Shown: positions 1 to 10,274, counted from the stretch's first letter. The stretch: 32,099 nt of DNA from a bacterium (GCA_021822625.1 JAKAQK010000008.1:1-32099), one strand, 5' to 3'. Numbers and translations are program-made. The notes: generated by a model from the letters alone, not told the origin.

Positions 1-74
1 GCTACGGCAGAATTACCAAACCGTCTTACAATAGGATTTTCAGCTTAAACAAAACTTGGTAATTAAACAAAAAC

Positions 75-1175
75 TTGATTTTCGATATGAAAGAATATTA
101 TAATATCCGAATAATGGATAATACAAAACGGAATTCTGCCGTAGCATCTGAATTTAAATTAGAAAATACACAAACTGCTTCTGGAAAATCGTACGCTAGA
201 ATATTAACGGGAGACAGACCTACAGGACCTCTTCACTTAGGACACTTTTGCGGTTCTTTAAAAAATAGAGTCGCTCTGCAAAATATATACGATACGTTCA
301 TATTAATTGCCGATGTTCAAGCATTGACTACTAATTTTGACCATCCTGAACTTCTCAAGCAAAATATATTTAATGTTGCGCTGGATTATCTTGCCGTAGG
401 AATCATGCCTGAAAAATCTACCATTATAATTCAATCAATGATTAATGAGATAGCGGAATTGACAATATTTTTCTCGATGTTTGTTTCTATAAATGCATTA
501 AAACATAACCCGACTATTAAAACAGAGGCAAAAGAAAGAGGATACAAAGAGCTCAATTACGGTTTTTTAGGATATCCTATCAGTCAAACCGCAGACATAT
601 CTATATTTAAAGCAGACTTAGTCCCTGTCGGTATAGACCAGCTACCGCACATAGAATTTTCAAGAAAAATAGTGAGAAGATTTAACGAACTTTACGGCGG
701 AGCTTTGATTGAACCGGAAGCTCTTTTAAGCGAATTTCCAAAACTAATAGGTCTCGACGGAAATTTAAAAATGAGCAAGTCATACGGAAACGCAATTTTC
801 CTATCTGATGATTTTGACACAATAAAGTCTAAAATAAGAACGGCTCTCACCGATAAGTCGCGCATACATCCGTCAGATCCAGGACATCCCGATATATGCA
901 CTATTTTTTCTTATCATAAGACTTTTTCTGAGAGCAGCTTAACAAAAAATATTGAACACGACTGCATTGCCGGTTCAATAGGCTGCGTACAGTGCAAAAA
1001 TAATCTTCATGAATCGATTAAAAATATTTTAATACCTATGAATGAAAAACGGCAATATTATAAAGAACGGGCTTCCGAAGTCTGGGATATTTTATTCGCA
1101 GGCACAAATAAGGCAAAAAAAATTGCATCGGAAACTCTTAAGGAAATAAAAGAAAATATGAAAATTGATTATTAA
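75..1175 (+). CDS. trpS: Tryptophan--tRNA ligase (start uncertain: TTG 75, ATG 87 or ATG 114)
   Basis: Class I aaRS motifs: ARILTGDRPTGPLHLGHFCGSL (HIGH-type) and LKMSKSYGNAI (KMSKS). The N-terminus is about 30-40 aa longer than typical TrpRS, and no clear Shine-Dalgarno is visible. Confidence 0.93.
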   Translation: MIFDMKEYYNIRIMDNTKRNSAVASEFKLENTQTASGKSYARILTGDRPTGPLHLGHFCGSLKNRVALQNIYDTFILIADVQALTTNFDHPELLKQNIFNVALDYLAVGIMPEKSTIIIQSMINEIAELTIFFSMFVSINALKHNPTIKTEAKERGYKELNYGFLGYPISQTADISIFKADLVPVGIDQLPHIEFSRKIVRRFNELYGGALIEPEALLSEFPKLIGLDGNLKMSKSYGNAIFLSDDFDTIKSKIRTALTDKSRIHPSDPGHPDICTIFSYHKTFSESSLTKNIEHDCIAGSIGCVQCKNNLHESIKNILIPMNEKRQYYKERASEVWDILFAGTNKAKKIASETLKEIKENMKIDY

Positions 1176-1274
1176 TTTATCAATTGAAAAATAAAATTAA
1201 GTAAAATACAATTAAGCGGGGACGAATTAAATAAACTTAACTTAACTTAATTTAACTTTAATGAGGAGAAAAAC

Positions 1275-1652
1275 ATGGCAAACAAATTATTTATTATGCT
1301 TCAAAACACGACACCTGAAAATCCGCACCAGTTAGGCGCGCCGTTTTTTCAAGCTGCAGCTGCGGCTACTATGGATTATGAAGTTGAAATGATACTCACT
1401 GCGGATGCAGGACTTCTTATGAAGAAGGGTGTTGCGGAAAATCTAAGGGTAAAAGACGGCAGCCCAAAATCTGTATATGATTTCATTAAAGATGCTTATG
1501 AAGCCGGGGTTGTTTTAAAAGTCTGTACGCCTGCTTTAGAGCTAAACGATTTTACCAAAGATGACCTTATACCTGAATGCAGCGGAGTCGTCGGCGGAGC
1601 TTATGTCGTCGAAATGGCTATGGATGACGATGTAAAAGTATTGGCTTACTAA
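1275..1652 (+). CDS. DsrE/DsrF-like family small protein
   Basis: 125 aa, MANKLFIMLQNTTPENPHQLGAPFFQAAAAATMDYEVEMILTADAGLLMKKG, with C-terminal CTPAL and ECSGVVGG. Good SD (GAGGAG) upstream. Confidence 0.75.
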   Translation: MANKLFIMLQNTTPENPHQLGAPFFQAAAAATMDYEVEMILTADAGLLMKKGVAENLRVKDGSPKSVYDFIKDAYEAGVVLKVCTPALELNDFTKDDLIPECSGVVGGAYVVEMAMDDDVKVLAY

Positions 1653-1668
1653 AATTAATATACAATTA

Positions 1669-1694
1669 AGAGGACAGATTTAGGTCTGTCCTCT
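1669..1694. terminator. Terminator-like hairpin between convergent genes
   Basis: AGAGGACAGA-TTTAGG-TCTGTCCTCT, a perfect 10-bp stem, followed by T-rich GCCTTTATCTTTATATCTTT. Confidence 0.6.
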
Positions 1695-1729
1695 GCCTTT
1701 ATCTTTATATCTTTATGGTGCGTGCAATT

Positions 1730-2392
1730 TTATAAATTTATATCGCCTTTCTTGCTTGCAGCGTATTCAAGAACACCTTCAAGCAATGTAAATCTATCTA
1801 AACAAATTGTTTCCACAGGCATAGACTTTACAAAAAGCGCATTATTTACCAAACCGCCGGTCAAATAAATTTTAGCAGGTTTTCTTGCAAATCTGTACAT
1901 AGACATGCATACGCCTTTTATTAATCTTGCTGCTGCAATTCCAGGCTCGACGTTTGAAGCTACCATATCAAAAACGTGACCCATCCCTAAAAGTCCGCAA
2001 GTGGCAGTAATAAACTCTTTCTGAGGTTCTATAGTATTATAGTTTAAATTTAAATAACTTCCGAGAATCTCAATAGCCTGTCCGGTAAACGCCCCGCATT
2101 CGATATTCCAATCGCTGTGAATAAAATTACCGTCTTCAAAAATAACATATTTTGCATCCCTTGAACCGACGTCTAACAATGTAAATGATTTTTCTTTTAT
2201 TAATCTTTTGCCGGCATAAGAAAGCGCGATGATTTCATTCACGGACTGTCTTGCGAACCTGCTTATATTGTGCCCCGTCCCTATGTCCGCCTTAAATGTT
2301 TTTTCAAGATCTGCAACTTTTTTGACGGTCTTTTCATTAGTTTCGGTATTTAATATTTTTGCATATGTAGTTCCTGCGTCTAAAAGTATCAT
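1730..2392 (-). CDS. Compact BadF/BadG/HgdC-type ATPase (2-hydroxyacyl-CoA dehydratase activase-like)
   Basis: 220 aa ASKHA-like protein: MILLDAGTTYAKIL (phosphate 1), LLDVGSRDAKYV (cf. DIGGQDxK), NIECGAFTG (cf. KCAAGTG), ATCGLLGMGHVF (second Cys) and IYLTGGLVNN. Confidence 0.75.
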   Translation of the reverse strand: MILLDAGTTYAKILNTETNEKTVKKVADLEKTFKADIGTGHNISRFARQSVNEIIALSYAGKRLIKEKSFTLLDVGSRDAKYVIFEDGNFIHSDWNIECGAFTGQAIEILGSYLNLNYNTIEPQKEFITATCGLLGMGHVFDMVASNVEPGIAAARLIKGVCMSMYRFARKPAKIYLTGGLVNNALFVKSMPVETICLDRFTLLEGVLEYAASKKGDINL

Positions 2393-2478
2393 TTTAATAT
2401 TTCCGCCCGATTTTTTTTAATTAAACCCCTGTTAACAATCCTTACATTTCAAAATATGCAATTCAGTTATTTTTATAT

Positions 2479-3408
2479 TTAAACGACAACCCCGTTAAGC
2501 TGTAAAAATGCGGTAAGTTTAGCCACCGTGCTTCGCGTAAGACCTAAATCCATATCTATAAAAATACCCCTGGGATGTTTGCTTGCAAGATAGGAAGCTA
2601 GTCCGGCTTTTGGACAAAAACTCTGCGCAAAAAAAACAGTGGGCACGTCGGGGTCAAATTCCAACTCAAGTTTTAAATCGCCCGGCGTTAAATTTTCGAC
2701 GCACCTCGTCCAGCCGTAAATATGCGTTTCATCCGGAAAATAGCTTGCTAATGAAAAATCTCCCCACGGAGGCGTTCCCCAAAATGCGCATTTTGGCTTG
2801 ACATATTCGGGTCTGAACGGTTTTTTCTTTTCAATATCCCTATAAAAATAACCTGCAATTTGTCCGAATTTATCATCTAAAGGGATACCGCTTTTGCAAA
2901 TAAAATCTCCTTTTCTTTCCAAGTCGTTATTTTTAACACGGGTCAATTTTATTTTCAATTCATTTTCGATAAAATCCGCAACAAATCCCATTTCATTACA
3001 TCTCGATATTTCTGAATCTTCAATTATTATTTCTGATATAGGATTTCTCCCTACAAGAACAGAATCAACGACATCTTCTGTCCAGTAATCCGTCGCAGCT
3101 AAAATATTTGCTATAATACGTTTAATTTGGGCGCAATATGCTTTCGGAAGAATATTTTCGGTAGGTTCCGTAATTAATTGGTCGACTTTGTACATATCCA
3201 AGGACAAGATAATTGCATTTTTTTTGATAAGGTCTTCCATAACCGATTTTGGAGGAATTCCGATAATTCCTATAAATGGTTTGTCTTTTGGATTTTGAAG
3301 AAACGATTTTTCTTTGCCCTTGACAAAACCATGCCTTGTCAAAACCATATCCTGCGAAGGATCATAATTGATATTTTTGGTTTCTTTTTTATCTTTATCA
3401 TCTTCCAT
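2479..3408 (-). CDS. Uncharacterised protein with 6 Cys, upstream of the mini-activase in the same orientation; possible partner of the activase
   Basis: 309 aa ORF with no family recognised by eye. It ends 86 bp upstream of the activase start on the same strand. Cys residues lie in AYCAQ, SRCNE, FICKSG, PKCAFWGTPPWG, TRCVEN and SFCPKAG. Confidence 0.7.
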   Translation of the reverse strand: MEDDKDKKETKNINYDPSQDMVLTRHGFVKGKEKSFLQNPKDKPFIGIIGIPPKSVMEDLIKKNAIILSLDMYKVDQLITEPTENILPKAYCAQIKRIIANILAATDYWTEDVVDSVLVGRNPISEIIIEDSEISRCNEMGFVADFIENELKIKLTRVKNNDLERKGDFICKSGIPLDDKFGQIAGYFYRDIEKKKPFRPEYVKPKCAFWGTPPWGDFSLASYFPDETHIYGWTRCVENLTPGDLKLELEFDPDVPTVFFAQSFCPKAGLASYLASKHPRGIFIDMDLGLTRSTVAKLTAFLQLNGVVV

Positions 3409-3825
3409 TTTAACGGCCTCTTATTCTTTGCAGTTCAATATAATACAATCTCTTAATACAGAATATATAATAATGCATATTATATACGGTTATATATAAA
3501 TAATATTCTACTATTTAATTTTTATGTTAAATATGACATTTATCACAAAATGTATAACAATATAATATGTAATAAAAACTATATAATAACGTTTAAATGT
3601 AAAATAGCTCAAAACGGCTATAAATTAATATTGCATTTAAATTTAAATATTCATGTATTATCTATAAAACGCTATAACACAATAGATACCTAAAAGCATT
3701 ATATAGGAATTAATCTCGTTATTATTTTATACGCACATATCCATACCAACTATACTGCGGGTATATCTCAATTATAGGAGAAACATCAAACTATGCAAAT
3801 ATTAAAATAAGAGTGATATTCTGAA

Positions 3826-4737
3826 TTAACAAATATCGCAAACAAATTCTTCAGCAGAAGTTGCAGCTAAAGCGCCTTCTCCGACGGCAGTTGCCACTTG
3901 GAGAAGTTTCTTGGAATGTGAATCTCCTGCGCAAAAAACCCCAGGCATGGAAGTCATCAAGGTATAATGGTCTGCTTTAATAAAACCAAGTTCGTCTTTG
4001 TCAACATTATGCAAAAAAGAAGTCTGCGGTTTTATTCCGACAAATATAAAAACGCCTTTTACAGAAATGGTACTTCTTTCTTTCGTCTTAACATTTTCTA
4101 TAGTTATAGACTCCACTCCTTTATCCCCGTTAATAGAAACAGGTATATGCTCTAATTTAAGCGAAACGTTATTAGCATGGTTAAGTCTTTCCTGTATTAT
4201 TTTTTCCGCTCTAAGTTCTTTTCGTCTGTGTATTAATACAACGGATTTTACAAGTTTAGAAAGATAATGCGCTTCCTTTACCGCCGTATCTCCGCCGCCT
4301 ATAACGGCAATATCCTGGTCTCTGAAAAACGGACCATCGCATGTTGCGCAGTAAGAGACCCCCTTGCCGGTATATTCAAGTTCGCCAGGGATCCCCAACC
4401 TTTTTGGCGAAGCCCCGACTGCGATTATAATACTTCTTGTCTCGTAATTGTTTTCGGCGCCTTTTAATGTTTTGTATTCGACATTATCCGTTATTTCTTT
4501 TATTTCGTCATATACTATTGTTAAACCCAGTCCTTTTGCATGTTCTTCAAATTTATTCATAAGTTCGCAGCCCGAAAGCGAAGGAAAACCAGGATAATTT
4601 TCTATATTATCGGATAATGCTATTTGACCGCCGACTGCCATTTTTTCTATTAATATTATATTCATACGGGCTCTCAAGGCATAAATAGCTGCCGACAAAC
4701 CGGCAGGTCCGCCTCCGATAATTATTAAATCATACAT
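3826..4737 (-). CDS. trxB: Thioredoxin-disulfide reductase
   Basis: IIIGGGPAGLSAAIYALRA FAD motif, CATCDGPFF redox motif, VIGGGDTAVKEA NAD(P) motif and GVFCAGDS. Confidence 0.93.
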   Translation of the reverse strand: MYDLIIIGGGPAGLSAAIYALRARMNIILIEKMAVGGQIALSDNIENYPGFPSLSGCELMNKFEEHAKGLGLTIVYDEIKEITDNVEYKTLKGAENNYETRSIIIAVGASPKRLGIPGELEYTGKGVSYCATCDGPFFRDQDIAVIGGGDTAVKEAHYLSKLVKSVVLIHRRKELRAEKIIQERLNHANNVSLKLEHIPVSINGDKGVESITIENVKTKERSTISVKGVFIFVGIKPQTSFLHNVDKDELGFIKADHYTLMTSMPGVFCAGDSHSKKLLQVATAVGEGALAATSAEEFVCDIC

Positions 4738-5111
4738 AATTTATACCTCCTCAAATTTTTTATTTATTATTTTCTTAAATATTTTATTAATAAAATATAA
4801 ACGGTTAACAAAAAAATAATGCCGGATTTTTTGTCTTTAATATTGAATTTTCTTGAAATTTAAAAAATATTTGTGTACTATTTAATATTTATGCATTATT
4901 TAATAGTGTTATCAAATATAATTTATATAATTTCCTGCATTAGTTAAAAGTAATTATTAGAAATATAGCCGGAATCTATCTAATTAACTAATTTTAACTA
5001 ATTAAAATATATTTTTACAATATCTATCGTATTCAATAATATTTAATCATATTAAAAGTTTTAAATCAAATAATTACAATTAAGCAACCGAAAAAAATAA
5101 TTGAAAAAACA

Positions 5112-6686
5112 TTGGAAAAAAAATTAAAAAAATCATTGAATCTTTTACAGCTGACATTTGCTTCTACCGGCGCTATAATAGGTTCAGGCTGGCTTCTCGG
5201 GATATATTTCAGCGCTAAATATGCCGGCCCGTCCTCGATTATTTCCTGGATAGCCGGCGGTTTTGCAGTAATGCTTATCGCGCTTGTCTATAGCGAATTG
5301 GGCAGTATGCTTCCGCTTTCCGGCGGCATCGCCAGATATCCAAAATATACCCACGGAGCGCTCCTCGGTTTTATTTCAAGCTGGATATTGGTAATATCCG
5401 GAGCTGCCGTCAGTTCAATAGAAGCGGAGGCTTCAGTCCAATATTTAAATTATTATATTCATGGGCTTTACATAGAGTCTTCCCTTACGCCTTCAGGCTT
5501 ATTTGCAACATTTTGTCTGCTTATGCTATTTTTTGTTATTAATATATTCGGAGTAAAAATTCTTGCAAAAACCAATACATTCCTAACATGGTTTAAATTA
5601 GCTATTCCAATAATTACTGCATCGGCCTTAATTTATGCCGCAATTAAAAATAATAATATTTCTTATGTAAATCGTTACGGTTTTATGCCTTATGGATTTA
5701 GCGGAATGTTCAAAAGCATTTCTTTAGGCGGCATTATGTTTTCTTTCTTAGGATTCAGACAATCAATAGAGCTCGCGGGCGAATCTAAAAATCCGGGCAG
5801 AGATGTACCTCTGGCTACTATAATATCGGTAATTATCGGAATTATTATTTACGGAGCGCTATCGGTAAGTTTTATTTTTGCGGTTCCTTTTGTAAAATCG
5901 AATAATTGGCATGCCTTAAATTATTCATCGCCTTTTATATATCTGTCTAATAACTATAACCTAATTTTTTTGACCGTGCTTATTGTTATCGGCGCTATTA
6001 TTTCTCCGTTCGGAACCGGATTAACATATATGGGAACAACTTCGCGGGTCGGCTATGCTATGTCAAAAATGGATTTTTTGCCGCGTAAGCTTTCACAATT
6101 TAATAAATACGGCATTGCCTATATTTCGCTTATTTTTGTATTCTGTCTTTCCGTAATATACATAATGCCGTTTCCAAGTTGGCAAGCCTTAGTTGGGCTT
6201 ATAACTTCAAGTATCGTGTTCACATATACGCTAGGTCCTGTAAGTCTTATGTCTTTTCGGAAATTAACGCCGAAGCTTAAAAGACCGTTTTATCTTCCTT
6301 TTGCGTCAATTATATCTCCAATAGCTTTTATAGTCGGCACATTAATAATCTACTGGTCCGGTTTCGGGGTTTTATGGAAACTTTCTATCGGCATAGCTGC
6401 AGGATGTATAATATTTATAATAAAAAATCGCAAGAATAAAAATTTCAAAAAAAATTTTTTACCTGGACTCTGGTTTTTATTTTACATAATTACTATAATA
6501 ATTTTATCGTATTTAGGCAGCAGTGATTTTGGCGGAATAAATTTACTAATATTTCCTTATGATATTATAATTGTTATAGCGGCAGCTCTGATTTACTACG
6601 GCATATCTATAAGAGCATTCATTAAGACGAATGAAATTAAGATGATTCTGGAAGAGCAGTTTATAAGCGAAGAGTTTGATGAATAA
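5112..6686 (+). CDS. APC-superfamily amino acid permease (TTG start)
   Basis: 524 aa polytopic protein; N-terminal FASTGAIIGSGWLLGIYFSAKYAGPSSIISWIAGG is characteristic of APC permeases; SKNPGRDVPLA loop. Confidence 0.85.
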   Translation: MEKKLKKSLNLLQLTFASTGAIIGSGWLLGIYFSAKYAGPSSIISWIAGGFAVMLIALVYSELGSMLPLSGGIARYPKYTHGALLGFISSWILVISGAAVSSIEAEASVQYLNYYIHGLYIESSLTPSGLFATFCLLMLFFVINIFGVKILAKTNTFLTWFKLAIPIITASALIYAAIKNNNISYVNRYGFMPYGFSGMFKSISLGGIMFSFLGFRQSIELAGESKNPGRDVPLATIISVIIGIIIYGALSVSFIFAVPFVKSNNWHALNYSSPFIYLSNNYNLIFLTVLIVIGAIISPFGTGLTYMGTTSRVGYAMSKMDFLPRKLSQFNKYGIAYISLIFVFCLSVIYIMPFPSWQALVGLITSSIVFTYTLGPVSLMSFRKLTPKLKRPFYLPFASIISPIAFIVGTLIIYWSGFGVLWKLSIGIAAGCIIFIIKNRKNKNFKKNFLPGLWFLFYIITIIILSYLGSSDFGGINLLIFPYDIIIVIAAALIYYGISIRAFIKTNEIKMILEEQFISEEFDE

Positions 6687-6731
6687 AATGAAGAGCAGTT
6701 TATAAGCGAAGAGTTTTTTGATGAATAAAAT
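6651..6731 (+). repeat. Tandem duplication spanning the permease stop codon
   Basis: Copy 1, 6651-6689: GAAGAGCAGTTTATAAGCGAAGAGTTTGATGAATAAAAT. Copy 2, 6690-6731: identical apart from three extra T. Confidence 0.95.
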
Positions 6732-6747
6732 AATGTAATTATTCTAA

Positions 6748-7986
6748 TTATTTTTTTGATTTCTCAGGGGACATCCTTCTTATCATAAAATATAAAACAA
6801 TGGATAACAAAACTAAAATGAGCGGAATAATTCCGAAATAATTTTTAAATAAAAATCCTGCAAGAACGCCTCCAGCAAAACTTCCGGAAAATTGAAAAGT
6901 GTTATATATACCCATTGACGTTCCTACAAATGAAGGGTCGGAAGACGAAGAAACCAAAGACGGCATTATAGGTTCGGTAATTGAAAATCCCGTAAAGAAT
7001 AAAATTCCGCCTATTATTATTACAGGCAGCGAATACATTTCGCTGTTTGAGAATACAAACAATGCTGAAATCCCCATAAGCAGATAGCTTAATTTTAACA
7101 AATGGCTTTCATATCCCATATCTGCTTTTTTTGAAGCTTTCATCATTGCAAATAGAGAAAAAACGACCATAGGAATTAGCACTTTATAATAATCTGCCAT
7201 TCCAAGCCGCGATTTGACAATCATAGGAAGCGCAAAAAAGAAAACGGTCATAAAAAAAGATAGTATAAAACCCTGCATAGAAAGATTAGCAACTATTTTA
7301 TTTTTAAATATACTTATAAATCTGCCGAAAGACATTTCTATTTCTTCAAGAACTTTTTTATTTTTAGGTTCTTCAACAAACAGATAGATAAAAATTGCCG
7401 ACAGTATTCCGAGCGCGCCTGAAAAATAAAATAAAAAAGAATATCCGAAATACAGCGAAAGAAGCGGCCCCAGAACTATTCCCACCACAAAACTTAAACC
7501 TATTGGAATCCCAAGATATGCAAGAGCGGTCGCCCGTTGATTTTCCAAAACGGTATCGGAAACAAGGGCAAAAGCTACTGAACTTTCAGCTGCAACCCCC
7601 TGTAAAAATCTTAGCAGTATCAATTCTAAAATATTATTGGAAAATCCTATAAAAATAGTAAAAATACCGAATAGCAGCATGCCTATAAAAAGAATATTCT
7701 TCCTGCCGTATCTATCGGATAAAAATCCAAAAGGTATTTGAAATATTGCCCTTGATAAACCGTATATTCCAAAGGCAAGACCTATAAGCAGATAACTATT
7801 TGTAAATTGGCGGGCATATAAAGTAAAAACCGGCAATATTAAGAAAACTGCCAGCATTCTTAGCCCAACTACAGAACTCATTGCGCCTATAGTTTTTTTT
7901 TGTGCGGAAGTAAAAGACATATTATATAATTTTATTAACAATCTGATAAAAAGGAGTAAACAATAGCAAACGATATTTTTTATCAA
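6748..7986 (-). CDS. MFS transporter (start may be the internal Met of MSFTSAQKK)
   Basis: 12-TM-like hydrophobic profile and the MFS loop 2-3 motif GFLSDRYGRKNILFIG. Confidence 0.88.
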   Translation of the reverse strand: MIKNIVCYCLLLFIRLLIKLYNMSFTSAQKKTIGAMSSVVGLRMLAVFLILPVFTLYARQFTNSYLLIGLAFGIYGLSRAIFQIPFGFLSDRYGRKNILFIGMLLFGIFTIFIGFSNNILELILLRFLQGVAAESSVAFALVSDTVLENQRATALAYLGIPIGLSFVVGIVLGPLLSLYFGYSFLFYFSGALGILSAIFIYLFVEEPKNKKVLEEIEMSFGRFISIFKNKIVANLSMQGFILSFFMTVFFFALPMIVKSRLGMADYYKVLIPMVVFSLFAMMKASKKADMGYESHLLKLSYLLMGISALFVFSNSEMYSLPVIIIGGILFFTGFSITEPIMPSLVSSSSDPSFVGTSMGIYNTFQFSGSFAGGVLAGFLFKNYFGIIPLILVLLSIVLYFMIRRMSPEKSKK

Positions 7987-8079
7987 ATATACTTATTTAT
8001 TTCTTTTTAATTTATCAAACTATCAACCAAGTGTCAATAGTAACAATACGCTATCTATATATACATCCTGAAGTAATTT

Positions 8080-8916
8080 TTATCTGCCTTGTCTTATCTG
8101 GCGAAACTGATAACTTCTTATAGCTCTCAGAAAATCAATCTTTCTGAATTCAGGCCAGTAAGCATCGCAGAAATAATATTCGCTGTAGGCGCTCTGCCAC
8201 AACAAAAAACCTGAAAGTCTGACTTCTCCGCTTGTTCTTATAATAAGTTCAGGGTCTGGAACGCCTGTAGCGTAAATATACTTAGAAATATTTTCGATTG
8301 TTATTAGTTTTGATAAGCTGCTGCAAGACAATGTTTGAGCAGAAAATGTATTTTTATTGTTTTCATCTTCATTCACCGCAAGTGATATATCGCGAAAATT
8401 ATCCGCTATAAATTTGCCGAATGCATCGCAAATTTCTTGCCTGCCGCCGTAACCTAATGCTATATAAAGATACAGATTAGAATATGAAGCTGTTTTTTCT
8501 TCCAGCCGTTTAATGACGTCTTTTAAGTCATCCGGAAGTAAATCTTTTTTGCCTATAATATTAACTTTTATTCTATTTTTATTTATAAAATCGGAATCTA
8601 TATATAATTCTAATTTGGATTTTATAATATCAAATAATGAATCTACTTCCCCTTCCGTCCTCTTAAAATTGTCTGTAGAAAATCCCCATATAGTAACAAT
8701 TTTAATATTAAGTTTCATACACCATAATATTACTTCATCAATCTTGTCGGCGCCTTGACGGTGCCCTTGCGACACATTGGTAAAACCTTTTCTTTCCGCA
8801 TACCTTCTGTTGCCATCGAGTATAATGCCGACATGGGAAGGTACTTTTTTGTTTAATACTTCCTTATATAATTTTTTTTCATAATAGTAATAAATTAATT
8901 TTTTCAAGAAAAACAT
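8080..8916 (-). CDS. uppS: Isoprenyl transferase / undecaprenyl diphosphate synthase
   Basis: VPSHVGIILDGNRRYAERKG, GHRQGADKI, TIWGFSTDNFKR and PDPELIIRTSGEVRLSGFLLWQSAYSEYYF. Confidence 0.93.
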   Translation of the reverse strand: MFFLKKLIYYYYEKKLYKEVLNKKVPSHVGIILDGNRRYAERKGFTNVSQGHRQGADKIDEVILWCMKLNIKIVTIWGFSTDNFKRTEGEVDSLFDIIKSKLELYIDSDFINKNRIKVNIIGKKDLLPDDLKDVIKRLEEKTASYSNLYLYIALGYGGRQEICDAFGKFIADNFRDISLAVNEDENNKNTFSAQTLSCSSLSKLITIENISKYIYATGVPDPELIIRTSGEVRLSGFLLWQSAYSEYYFCDAYWPEFRKIDFLRAIRSYQFRQIRQGR

Positions 8917-9156
8917 ATTAACAAACAGTCCATATTTGATGTATTATGTATATTAGGTTAAATAATACCTTAAATAAATACAAAACGCATAACGCGCATA
9001 ACTTGATAAAATTTAATTTAAATTTAAATAAATTTAAATTATTATAACGTTTCCGTATAATCAAAAGAGATTAAAATAATTAATTATAAGCTGCAGCTTT
9101 AAGCTGAATAAATATAATTTATTAATATATCATAACAAGAAATAATCAAATTTAAT

Positions 9157-9996
9157 ATGCCTTTTATTACAATAGAGGAAGATTTAGAAATATTTTATAT
9201 ATTGCATAAAAAAAATGAATACGCAAAAACTATCGTTTTGGTCCATGGCGCCGGCGGCAATCATTTATCTATGCTTTATATTTTTAATTATATTAAAAAA
9301 AAATGGGGCGATTTTTTTAATATTATAACTTTTGACCTTCCGTTTCATTATAAATCAACTTATACAAAAAATACAAATGCAATATATACAATTAATAAAA
9401 AAATCACTATTAATTTTTATTCGTCGGTTTTGAATGAACTGCTTGAAAAACTGCATCTGATATATAAGAATAATATTATAATGGTCTGCCATTCTATGGG
9501 GGTTCAAATATCTTTGCGGTATGCCTCTCTTTTTGCCGAAAATATTAACAAGATTATGCTCATAGCAGGATGCGACAATGTTTTTGTAAAAGACAGCTTT
9601 ATTTTAAGTCTGCATAATAATTACGATAGAACAATTAAGCTGTTTTTGAAAGATGCTTATTCCAATGAAACATATCATGATAAAGTTAAATTTAAAAATG
9701 CTATAGACGATATAAACAGAACAGATTATAAAATTGTCATAAATGATTTCGCCGCGGTTAAATCTTTTAATAAATCCGATAAAGACATAGATTTTGCAGA
9801 ATTAAATAAAAAGAATATTCATTTTAATATTTTATACTCCGAACAGGACAAAATTATAAATCAAGATTGCATACTGGCTTTAAAAAATAAATTATCGTTC
9901 GTAAAATTAAATTTAATAGAAAAAAAAAGTCATATAGAAATTATTTTAAACAATCCTAAACTAAACATTTTTATAGACGAGTTTTTAGAACAATAA
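9157..9996 (+). CDS. Alpha/beta hydrolase
   Basis: VLVHGAGGNHLSM oxyanion region, CHSMGVQISLRYA (GxSxG-like nucleophile elbow) and a late His in KKSHIEI. Confidence 0.8.
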   Translation: MPFITIEEDLEIFYILHKKNEYAKTIVLVHGAGGNHLSMLYIFNYIKKKWGDFFNIITFDLPFHYKSTYTKNTNAIYTINKKITINFYSSVLNELLEKLHLIYKNNIIMVCHSMGVQISLRYASLFAENINKIMLIAGCDNVFVKDSFILSLHNNYDRTIKLFLKDAYSNETYHDKVKFKNAIDDINRTDYKIVINDFAAVKSFNKSDKDIDFAELNKKNIHFNILYSEQDKIINQDCILALKNKLSFVKLNLIEKKSHIEIILNNPKLNIFIDEFLEQ

Positions 9997-10155
9997 ATTT
10001 TTATTGACATCGCAATGGTATTAGTTATAAACTTAAAAATTGAATTTAAACTCCCTTCTCTGACATTTATATTCATATTTTTTATGTATTAATAAAAATT
10101 TAATAAAAAAATAAATTTAGTAATGCTAATTTAATAGTTATGTTTTATTTTATTT

Positions 10156-10176
10156 ACTTTTTACTTTTTACTTTTT
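10156..10176 (+). repeat. (ACTTTTT)x3 tandem repeat upstream of aspS
   Basis: Three exact ACTTTTT units in a row. Confidence 0.9.
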
Positions 10177-10274
10177 TTGGGAACATTTAAATTTTAACTT
10201 TAATATTTGCCAATTTATTGATAAGATATACAATCAAACAAAACTAAAACATTATTTTATTTAAGGGGTCATTT

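Noticed and set aside
692-901. 69-aa minus-strand ORF
   Set aside because: Antisense to the well-supported trpS coding region, no recognisable family.
1225-1262. (ACTTA)n run upstream of the DsrE-like gene
   Set aside because: Simple repeat; no evidence of regulatory role.
3178-3456. 92-aa plus-strand ORF
   Set aside because: Mostly antisense to the 309-aa ORF, low-complexity Phe-rich translation, no family motif.
6732-6770. AAATAAT...ATTATTT stem with T-run between convergent transporters
   Set aside because: All-AT 7-bp stem in an AT-rich background; too weak to call a terminator.
9008-9046. AATTTAAAT-type palindromes upstream of the hydrolase
   Set aside because: Low-complexity A/T symmetry expected by chance at this base composition.
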